Assembly: GCA_964036045.1 (NCBI GenBank)
Contig: OZ038382.1
Location: forward strand, 116,831,929 to 116,895,928
Length of the DNA: 64,000 nt
Source of the DNA: Eutreptiella sp. 'Long Island Sound 2002'
Lineage: Eukaryota; Euglenozoa; Euglenophyceae; Eutreptiales; Eutreptiaceae
Direction: 5' to 3'
Shown here: positions 56,835-64,000 of the stretch, piece by piece
Position numbering within the stretch: the first letter of the stretch is position 1
Layout: each line of letters opens with the position of its first letter
Translations under genes and position numbers: made by a program
The notes under the pieces: model-generated
The model's database searches: none
Told to the model about the DNA's origin: nothing
The model's input: the letters and a program-made list of their open reading frames with translations, nothing else

Positions 56835-58003
56835 CTAGAGAGCCACAACGCCACCAATAATCCCTGGCTTATTCTCCACAGTCTTAGCAGCGGCGGAAAA
56901 CTGCTTCCCAATAAAATCCAAGGTCCGGACAGGCTCAATTACATTTTTGGGGCTAATCACGAACCCCGCCTTGCCCAAGACTCGGCTCACGCGGCGCGTA
57001 GCAACGCGCAGACGGCACCTACCCACATCAGACACAAGAACATCGTCCAGGTAAGTGACCCCCGCGCCCGTAAGTACCGCAAGGCCCTCCTGACCAGCGC
57101 GGATACAAGTCTCGGGCAAAGTACAGGCGAGTACTTCCACCCAAAGGGCAGAGTCAGCCGGCGGAAACATCCCTGGGGTGTGTTCACACGGAAAAACCTA
57201 CACCACTTGTACGGCATGCGAACAGACCAAAAACAATTGCTGAGATCTTTTTTCCCCAGAAAAGCCTTATGACCTGCATCCGCCATCAGGCGAGTCACCT
57301 GCTCTACCTGGGGCAAACGAAATTTGGGCGGCTTACGCCAGTTTGCGTCGTTCAGACGAACACATGCAAAAATGAGCGCACACTTTTGCGAGTTCTTAGG
57401 AATGACCCTTGCTTTGCTGGTACCCCGGGCCTCGCTGCACTTCTTCAAAGGTCCCGCGTCGCGAATAGCGCTGAGCATGTCACCCACGGCTGGGCTGTCC
57501 ACCATTGGTATACCACTGGCATATTTCCGATCCCATGCCTGGTACGTACGCAGTAGGTCCTTCGGCACGCCACGCCGCCATATGGTATTGGCCATTCTAA
57601 CCTTGCCCACTTCTCCAATCCCCTGCCTGGCAAGCTGTAGGCTCACCGGCTCCCGCTCGTCATCATCATAGTACAACTCCTCCGACGCCTGACTGAGGCG
57701 TTCCTCCGAGATGGTCTCCAGGGCCTGCGTCGGTCTTGCCAACCCCCTGCGCGGGTCAATAGTAGCCGCCAGCCTTGCCAGTGCCATCAGCCCTCCCACC
57801 ACAAGGCCTTCCTGCTTACGCGGGACATCGGGCAGTCGCATCCGCCTCTCCACCTGCCCGCCGAAGCCACCCAACACGTCACCGGTCACACTCCATGAAC
57901 CGGTATTCTCCTTCGTTGCTGGACTCGCTGTCGTACTCTGTGCGCGCGGCACTCGTGGGCTCCAGGGATTTGCTTCTTTTCCGTCTCTTTGTGCCGACCG
58001 CAC
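56835..58003 (-). pseudogene. Reverse transcriptase of the YR retroelement, frameshifted
   Basis: Frame 56987-58003 carries fingers and palm motifs: KARVIPKNSQKCALIFACVR, FLGKKDLSNCFWSVRMP (motif A Asp) and FRRLTLPFGWKYSP (motif B). After a shift near 57100 the frame 56835-57170 carries GVTYLDDVLVSD (the YxDD catalytic box) and VRTLDFIGKQFS (thumb side). PFGW..SP and the LDD spacing are those of DIRS/PAT-type RTs. Without correction the enzyme would lose its catalytic box. The N-terminal 100 residues are linker-like. Confidence 0.8.
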
Positions 58004-58007
58004 TCGC

Positions 58008-59045
58008 CTAAGCCCCAGGGCATCGCTGAGGTGCAGCGTCTCGCAGATCCGCTCGGACCCATCTTGCCCACAGGCTGTCCACAGGTTCTTCTGACCTGTA
58101 CTGGAACGCTCCGCCTGTCCCCCCCCCCACCCAGTCCACCGGAACCGGCAGGTGCATCCGTCTTTCGCAGGACCACACGTGCGTCAGGTGGCAGTAATCC
58201 TCGGCGACACTGGGAGTGACCCACCCTCCTCCGAGCATGACCGTCTGGATGCGGGCGCCCCAGAACCACAGGACTGCCGCTCCACACCTACGCAATGCAT
58301 GCCACCTGTACCCTTCGAAGTCTGAGCCTCGAACAATCTTTTTCCATCCCGCCTGTAATCCCGCCGCGTCTTGGAAGGAAAAGGGCAAGTCGGCACGCCC
58401 GTGTTTGAGCCGTTAGATTTCCCAGAGGAACAGTACCCACCACTTTGTCCATGGTCCGACCTCCACATCCAAGATGCCTGGCCGCCCTTTTTCGCCGTTG
58501 AAGCGGACGTCTCCACGTGTATTGGTGCGCATTGTGGCCGCTTCTCCCACCTGCAGTAGGCACGCCACGCTGATGCAGGCCAGCGCCACGATTTTGGCGC
58601 TTTCTAGGTCCACAATCTGCTCCGCCAGCCAGACGAACAATTCCATCGGCGCCCAGCGTACCAGGGCTGACCCGCCACGTACCCGCCTCTTTGCCAACCA
58701 CTTGACCACCTGCCAGTCCCCGGCTTCCACAATCCTGGGATGAAGCCGTAACTTGTCCAACTGCCTGCAGGCGGACAGTAACTTTATGAGGTTCCCCTCT
58801 GCGTTCTCACTTGCCACCATTTCCTTGATTTCCAACTCCAGAACCTCGCGCGAGCTTGCCCCAAACTGTTCCCGACTGCGCTTCCGCAGCCGTCGAAGGG
58901 ATGCTGCGTATCCCTGCCTGGTGCTCTCCTCCAGGGCATGTGCTGCCGCTAACAGCCAGGAGTGTCCAGGCTCTGACTGTACGGCATCCAGGTACTGCTG
59001 TATGGCCTCGCGGAGTGCCCGACCCCCCCTGTCCACCTCATCCAA
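58008..59045 (-). pseudogene. Tyrosine recombinase of the YR retroelement
   Basis: From ATG 59045 the frame reads an N-terminal helical core-binding part (ESTRQGYAASLRRLRKRS), then ACISVACLLQVGEAATMR, an in-frame TAA at 58413, and the catalytic C-terminus: YRWHALRRCGAAVLWFWGAR, then TVMLGGGWVTPSVAEDYCHL. H-x-x-R, the LGGxW box and the final Tyr (DYC) match tyrosine recombinases. In LLQVGE the first catalytic Arg (normally LLRxxE) is Gln, one base from Arg. The enzyme would join the circular DNA product into the genome. A TAG at 58008 is followed in phase by more basic sequence (GTKRRKRSKSLEP) up to a TGA. Confidence 0.75.
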
Positions 59046-59126
59046 CGCGCCCCCCCCCCCCCCATGCCCTCGTAGTCAGGCCCCACAGCCAAAGGCCTCT
59101 GCCTCGTGGTACCGGTGCCGTTGACC

Positions 59127-60300
59127 TCATTTGGGGCATGGCACCTCTGGCGGGTTGGTATAGTCGATCCACTGCTGCCTTTTCTTAGACCAAAACTCCC
59201 GCCGCCCGTCCACGACCCGGATCTCCACCTTTCTTTTGCGTCCGGCGCTCGCTGGTTGCGTGGCCTTCTGGCGTCCACTTCTGGCACTGGACTGGGAGGA
59301 TGACAAACTGTCCGAGCTGGTGCTGGAATCGCTGGAGCTGCCGCTGGAGGACTCAGTATCCCTTGACTTGCGTCCTTTGCCTTTCTTGCTTTTGTGGCCC
59401 GCCTTCTTCGCCTTCTTGCGCTCCTTGCGTCGCCTCTTCTTTTCTTTCTTGTGCTTTTTCTTCCATTCTTCCTTCAAATAGGCACTCCCTTGGCGATCCA
59501 TCTTCCGCATAACTCCCCATATGGCATTCGCCAGGCTATGCTGTTCCGTTTTCTCTGGCTGCTGTAGGTAGTCTCGAAGGGCCTTGCTGAGCCTTGCTGT
59601 CCATTTGGGTGCACACGGCCGCTTCCTGATTTTCCGCACGTTCTCCAGGCTCAGGACCTCGTACGGGCGTTCTTCTTCTTCATCGTCGCTACTGTCACGC
59701 AGGTGCCCATCTTGTTCTTTTCTGTTCGCTCCCTCTAACCGGACGTGATGCTCGACCTCGTCATATTCTCTGCGGGCCTCTTGCAACGCATCCCAGTCCT
59801 CTGCATCATGGTACTCTTCACGGCGAACCTGCACGTACCGCATCACGGAGAAATCCAACAGGGCGCCCGCATACGTCTCAAAGCATCCCAGTAATGCCCA
59901 CATATGCGGTGGCTCCAGCCCTGGGCACGTGACGCTGACGTTCCTCAGAGGAGAGGGCATGTCTCCTGCAAACCGGCCTATCATCTTTTCTATGGCGCGT
60001 GTTAGCCCTCCTGCCGTCATCGGGCAGCCCGCCAGGTACTCCCTCCAGGTTGCGTACTTCTGCACACAGAAGACGGCCAGCGCCGCCATCGGATGCGAGT
60101 CCCCAGCCCCCCCTCCCCCCCCCGTCAGTCGGGCTCTCATCTCTAGCAGCATACCAGGCACGACACCAAGGTCTCGTAGGCTCACGTTGTTCAGCAACAC
60201 TGTAGCCCCCGCAATGAATATGACATTCTCAAGCTGATCAGGACACCATGCTGCAAACTGCCTGTAGTCTCTGTCCATGTGCACCGGTACCTGGTGTACA
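59127..60300 (-). CDS. Gag-like protein with ubiquitin-like N-terminus
   Basis: The long minus frame runs from 60719, but its first part overlaps a LINE RT fragment; gag-like sequence begins near 60300. Residues CPDQLENVIFIAGATVLLNN and VSLRDLGVVPGM end in ARLTGG, aligning by eye with the second half of ubiquitin-like folds (PDQxxLIFAG...TLxDY...LRGG). Then come an alpha-helical middle (FETYAGALLDFSVMRYVQV), an acidic segment (DSSDDEEEERPYE), a Lys/Arg-rich stretch (KKHKKEKKRRRKERKKAKKA), a Ser-rich segment and a tail ending at TGA, 59127. The order acidic-basic-Ser suggests nucleic-acid binding by a capsid-like protein. No zinc knuckle is seen. Confidence 0.55.
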
Positions 60301-60838
60301 GCCCCTCGCAGGTCCCGCGGCAGAACGTGGCGATCCCATACCAATAATTGCCCTTCCAGGTCCAGTGGCCGATCGTCCGCACATTGAGGGACATGCCCAT
60401 GTCCGCCAAGTATTGCGCAATCACCCCTGCGTACTCCAGAAATTGCCGTGGCGTGTGTGCTATCAGTAGGAGGTCGTCGCAATACACCTGTACCAGGGGC
60501 GGCACCGCGTGGCAGGAATAGCCTTGGGCTCAGCTGGAAAGGCTCCACACGAGGGGCTCTAGGAGGAGGATACAGAGCACAGCGCTTTCCGCGCTGCCCT
60601 GCACGCAAGCCGCGATGGAGGCGGATGCTCGGGGTGGGGCTGTACGCAGTGACAATGCGCACTGTGGACCCACAGCTGAGGGTGTGGAAGAGCTTGATGA
60701 GCTCCTCCGGGACCCCCATGTTGCGCAGTAGGAGAGCCAGAGCCCCATGCGGGGCGGTGTTGAAGGCCTTGGAGACATCAAAGGCAAGGACGTGATTCTC
60801 GTCCTGACCCAGTTGCAGCGTGCACTACGCAAAGAAGT
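60250..60838 (-). pseudogene. LINE reverse transcriptase fragment
   Basis: Minus frames read HVLAFDVSKAFNTAPHGAL (RT motif A region), LRNMGVPEELIKLFHTLSCG, then after shifts QGSAESAVLCILLLEPLV (motif B) and LVQVYCDDLLLIAHTPRQFL (YxDD motif C), ADMGMSLNV. This is a non-LTR type RT and distinct from the DIRS-type RT at 57 kb. It ends near where the gag-like sequence begins. Frames change at least twice, so it is a relic. Confidence 0.65.
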
Positions 60839-60945
60839 CTAGTGCCGCCGCCGTAAAGCCCAGCAGTCATAACGACTTATCATGGCGTCTCCTGGAGTTA
60901 ACAGGCATCTGGAGGTAATGGGCTGACCCTCTAACCCCTAAAACC

Positions 60946-61089
60946 CCTGTACGTTGTATTGAAGTTCTGATGGAGGCTGTCGCTTGCAGGGAAAGCAGCA
61001 TTATCTGTCTGGACCATGGTTATGAACTGCAGGTTGCTCCCTTTGCACTGTGCAGTCTGTTTTTCATTTTTACATGAGCAGACAGGCCC
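60946..61089. repeat. YR retroelement, right 144-bp inverted repeat
   Basis: Inverse partner of 55823-55966. Confidence 0.92.
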
Positions 61090-61109
61090 AGTCTGGGGCA
61101 CCCCGCGAC

Positions 61110-61427
61110 TATGGGTGCCTTTCTCATGCCGTGGGGGCGTCAGCAGCTCGCCAACGTGGAGAAGTGGTCAGGGACGACAACAACCAGACCAGCCGACTGG
61201 GATACCAGGGCGCGGAGGAAGCCGGGATGCCCCTAAGTGGATCTCGTGATGACAATGGTGAGGTGTTCGTGGGCCGTGAGGATGTTGAAGAGCTCGTCGA
61301 ATGGTGGCAAGACCAAGAAGAGGGTTGGGACTCGGACGCGGTACTCGATGAGTGGGACAGTGTGAGGACGGGTGACGGCTTCACTGAGGTGCACGCGGGC
61401 ATAGGACACGGATATCCGCCCACCTAA
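61110..61427 (+). CDS. Acidic C-terminal frame, unknown
   Basis: Plus frame reading AARQRGEVVRDDNNQTSRLG, then SRDDNGEVFVGREDVEELVE and WWQDQEEGWDSDAVLDEWDS up to a TAA at 61425. Strongly acidic with repeated Trp. The central 94 bp recurs at 61558-61652, where the frame is not kept. May be an exon or the end of a relic gene; no family. Confidence 0.3.
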   Translation, partial: YGCLSHAVGASAARQRGEVVRDDNNQTSRLGYQGAEEAGMPLSGSRDDNGEVFVGREDVEELVEWWQDQEEGWDSDAVLDEWDSVRTGDGFTEVHAGIGHGYPPT

Positions 61428-61652
61428 GCCCTTTCCTAGACCTCACCACTACATTGGACAGGTCTTTGGGTAGGTTTTCAAACTGCAGGGCCGTAGTCTT
61501 GATGGCAGCATTCAAACGCACTACCTGCGCCGCAGTGTCCAACAGGTAGGGTGCCGTGATCTCGTGATGACAATGTTGAGGTGTTTGTGGGCCGTGAGGA
61601 TAATGAAGAGCTCGTCGAATGGTGGCAAGACCAGGAAGAGGGTTGGGACTCG
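61240..61652. repeat. 94-bp direct repeat, two copies
   Basis: GGATCTCGTGATGACAATG through GAGCTCGTCGAATGGTGGCA and GAGGGTTGGGACTCG at 61240-61333 and 61558-61652 (318 bp apart), with a few substitutions. They lie just outside the right inverted repeat of the YR element. Confidence 0.92.
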
Positions 61653-61712
61653 CTTAGGCCACGCAAACTGCCCACCTTCACGGAAGCATAGGTGGCAGAC
61701 CAGCATCTTCGT

Positions 61713-61734
61713 CTGGTGCTGGTGCCAGCACCAG
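61713..61734. repeat. Gene B palindrome, copy 1
   Basis: CTGGTGCTGG, TG, CCAGCACCAG: 10-bp arms around a 2-base centre, the longest copy of this family, about 670 bp past the end of gene B. Confidence 0.92.
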
Positions 61735-62160
61735 ATGGGGGGGTCTGTGGGCTCATTTTGATGGTGTCTTATTGTAGGCACAAAAAAAGGGCCTTTTTGG
61801 GGGGTCTCAAACACGTTTCTTTCATTTTCATCTATTGAACCCAGTTCCCATTTCCTGGATTGAAGGTGTGATATCGGAGGAAAAGCACATGTAGGGCTTA
61901 TTGCACCATGTAAACAGGAAGCTGTAAAATCACGCTGTTCTGGACCCCCCCTCAACTGTGGACATGAACAAGCAAGCTGACACAGTGTCTCTATTTCCAC
62001 ATTGGGAACTTCGAATCGTATGCTTTGTAATACACTAGTAGTATCATATGCACATACACCACCATACATAGGAGTCACCGCTGCGAAGTATATGCAAAAT
62101 TCACCTGTAAATTGTTGTACGTGAAAGACGGGGCTGATTACATGAAAATCCAGCTGAGCA

Positions 62161-62234
62161 GCTGGGGCCAGCACCAACACCTGGAAAAATGGTAATGAAG
62201 ACAAGCAATTGGGCAAAGAGTAGCTGGTGCCAGC
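62161..62234. repeat. Gene B palindrome, copies 2 and 3
   Basis: GCTGGGGCCAGC at 62161-62172 and GCTGGTGCCAGC at 62223-62234, 62 bp apart, just 3' of gene B. Each is flanked on one side by GCAC. Confidence 0.85.
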
Positions 62235-62400
62235 ACTTCCTGGGGAAAACAAAGAAATAGTAGGTGCAAACCAAGCAGAGGTATTGTGAGTGCTGTGTAA
62301 CAACAAAACCAACGGACAAGTGCATGACTGTGCAAGACGAACACTGACAGCGCTGTAGCGCAAAGCACTGGACCAGTCTTTATGGGATCAAGAAACATGA

Positions 62401-64000
62401 TTACTTCTTTGCTGCAGCAGCCCTGTTGATCCGGGCAGTCCAATTGGTAAATCCAAGTCGTTTGGGTTTCACAGTGTCAGCAGGATCACCAGCGGCGCCT
62501 TCACTGTTGGACTTCTCCCCGCCAGTCGCAGACTGCTGTGCCCCATTGCTCGTAGCCTTCCCTGGAGTTGCATGTTTCGAACTACTGCTCTCCTCCCCCT
62601 GCTTCCGCTTGGCACCGGTTTTTTTGGGCTTCGGCTTTTAGGCCAACGGCTCTGCTTCATGCTCGGCCACTTCCTCTCCATCCTCATCCTCGTCCCCCTG
62701 TTCTACGTCCTCAAGCTTGCGGAATTTCCCCCTGCAATCAATGGGTAGCCGATGGAGCATCTGATTTGTCACCCCACTCCAGTCAATATTCGGCAGGCCA
62801 TCAGCTTCCTTGCATCCAGCAACAGCATGTGTGACAAAGTCCTCAATTGCCGTATCCCCAAGGATACCAACCACCACATTGACAGGAATATGAAATCGAA
62901 CTGTGAGGGCCCCGGGCAATGCGTGGGAGGAGGACAATAGCAGCAGCCATATTTCTTGGTACACCACCATTTCACCAGCCAGTGTCAGCAAGTAACCAAC
63001 AATCTCCACGGGCAGGTACCCCCCACTTGAGAAATCCGTCACAATAATGTATCGAGGCACCTTAAAGGGGGGAAAAAAGCAATTCTTCAATGAAAGGAGC
63101 TGGCCCCAGCTGCAACGAGGTGAAACGACCATTTTGTTGTGATTTTTGAGCGCGTGTCCGAACAACCAGGGTCGCAGTGTGGTCTAGATACCTTTTGTGG
63201 CAGCGGATGTTTCGAGAGAAGATTCACTTCAGTACGGCCCATAGTAAATTGTGGTGACTTCTTGTTGAGGTGGTACACTGACAGCTTAATAGCACAGAAC
63301 CCCGTATCTTGGTGCTGTTCACGAAGACTGTCCACAATGCCACGACAATCACCAGGCTCACCGGCAACAACAACAAGAACGCCACGCTGCAGCACTGTAC
63401 TGACCAATGCATGGATGCCCAGGGTAAAGCCACGGGGGGGCTCAATGTACACCATTGTAAAAGAGATACCAGCCACTGCTGCTGGGATGGCCGAGCCAAT
63501 TGCAGCTGGCAGCACCAGTAGTTTTCCGTCCGAGTCCCCTTCCAACTGCAACACATTCATGTTCCAAGTGAAGTTCCGAGTGAAGGCCAAGCAGTGACGT
63601 CAGTGAATCGCTTTGCAACCAGGGTAGCACACAGACCTGTGAATTCTCCTCAGTGGCACCCATGTGCAGGTCGACGGTGAAGAAATTGTCCTGATTCGCC
63701 TGGACGGTTGGTAACACCAGTGGTTTCGACAAAGATTCTCGCAGACCAACATAGCTGACATCCTTCCAAATCGGCGCACTGACAACGTATTTCCACGGTG
63801 GAAAAGGGTCCTCTTCTGTCCAACGCCACGTGTATGTCTTGAAATACAAGTCACTTCGGCTTGCCAGGAGGGATTCACACTTTTCTCGTTCACCCGGTCC
63901 ACCTTAGCAATCATAGTACAAACTTTGAGACCCCAGTGCTTGCAGGCACCAAAACGGCATTTCCGAACGATGGGTGCTGGCCCCAGCACCTCTCACAACA
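62401..64000 (-). CDS. Gene B: paralogue of gene A, 5' end outside window
   Basis: Exons on the minus strand: 63637-63902, 63192-63545 and 62401-63060, with GT-AG introns of 91 bp (GTCTGTG/TTGCAG) and 131 bp (GTATCT/TTTAAG), both phase 0. The 5' part lies past the edge, including any ParB-like domain. Matches to gene A include WTEEDPFPPW (A: WTEENPWPPW), APIWKDVSYVGLR (A: APLWKEPKYEGLR), SVYHLNKKSP (A: ALYNLSSKTP), VPRYIIV and the acidic patch EQGDEDEDGEE. A TAA at 62638 interrupts the frame, but coding continues in phase with a Lys-rich tail (KPKPKKTGAKRKQGEE) to TAA at 62401, as in gene A; so nonsense mutation, error or true stop. Both the 131-bp intron and the region upstream of 63902 carry the gene-B palindrome. 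Confidence 0.65.
63061..63191 (-). other. Gene B intron with palindrome
   Basis: 131-bp GT-AG intron. The gene-B palindrome AGCTGGCCCCAGCT lies at 63098-63111. Gene A has no intron at the matching position (before LPRYVAF), so the intron was gained in B or lost in A. Confidence 0.75.
63973..63990. repeat. Gene B palindrome, copy 5
   Basis: GGTGCTGG, CC, CCAGCACC at the window edge, in what is probably the next upstream intron of gene B (3' splice site TTGCTAAG at 63903). Confidence 0.92.

Larger units (their letters stand above)
55823..61089 (-). mobile_element. DIRS-like tyrosine-recombinase retrotransposon
   Basis: 5.27 kb between 144-bp inverted repeats, coding on the minus strand in the order gag-like, tyrosine recombinase, reverse transcriptase, RNase H. 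Classic DIRS/Ngaro elements place the recombinase last; here it precedes RT. The element is disabled as read: RT is frameshifted, and in-frame stops lie in YR and between RT and RNase H. A LINE-type RT fragment sits between the right inverted repeat and gag, probably a nested insertion. Confidence 0.8.

Noticed and set aside
59127-60719. One intact 530-residue gene
   Set aside because: Its first ~140 codons are an off-frame reading of a LINE RT fragment; only the part after about 60300 looks like a real protein.

Overview
The window is nuclear DNA of a complex eukaryote. Evidence: short GT-AG introns of about 87-131 bp, a 13-kb satellite array, a tyrosine-recombinase retroelement, LINE-type reverse transcriptase remnants, many short inverted-repeat elements and long G/C homopolymers that break reading frames. 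No bacterial operon, intact tRNA, rRNA or recognisable housekeeping gene is visible. A green alga is my best guess from the general look of the proteins, held with low confidence.

Layout. 1-1.36 kb: nothing recognised. 1.36-14.64 kb: about 180 copies of a 72-bp unit, each a 22-bp-stem hairpin plus a 24-bp linker, with a 646-bp higher-order repeat and one 309-bp interruption. 14.6-21.8 kb: decayed minus-strand genes, AT-rich repeats and GGCGGTT minisatellites. 21.8-27.7 kb: a compact island with four genes (minus: A, C, E; plus: D) and 14 copies of the 20-bp palindrome CTGGCCGAAATTTCGGCCAG, placed in introns, between genes and in clusters with a period near 70 bp. Gene A looks like a multi-exon protein with a ParB-like N-terminal domain. 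28-41 kb: remnants of minus-strand genes, including a probable 2OG-Fe(II)-oxygenase-like protein, an AT-hook protein and a SAP-domain protein. 41-46 kb: short and long inverted-repeat elements, one carrying an exon that ends in a PCNA-binding-like peptide. 46-51 kb: a GC-rich degenerate coding stretch, dispersed repeats and two minus-strand exons. 51-54 kb: an inverted tRNA-like pair and the 3' part of a LINE. 55.6-61.1 kb: a tyrosine-recombinase (DIRS-like) retroelement in the unusual order gag-YR-RT-RNase H, between 144-bp inverted repeats. 61.7-64 kb: gene B, a paralogue of gene A cut by the window edge, surrounded by a different palindrome (GGTGCTGG, two centre bases, CCAGCACC).

The most interesting system is the pair of paralogues (A and B), each with its own private palindrome family in its introns and flanks. 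With the ParB-like domain, this suggests a protein/palindrome partnership resembling ParB-parS but in a eukaryotic, probably mobile, setting. That is inference. Most other genes carry frameshifts or in-frame stops, many at G/C homopolymers, so they are relics or contain assembly errors.
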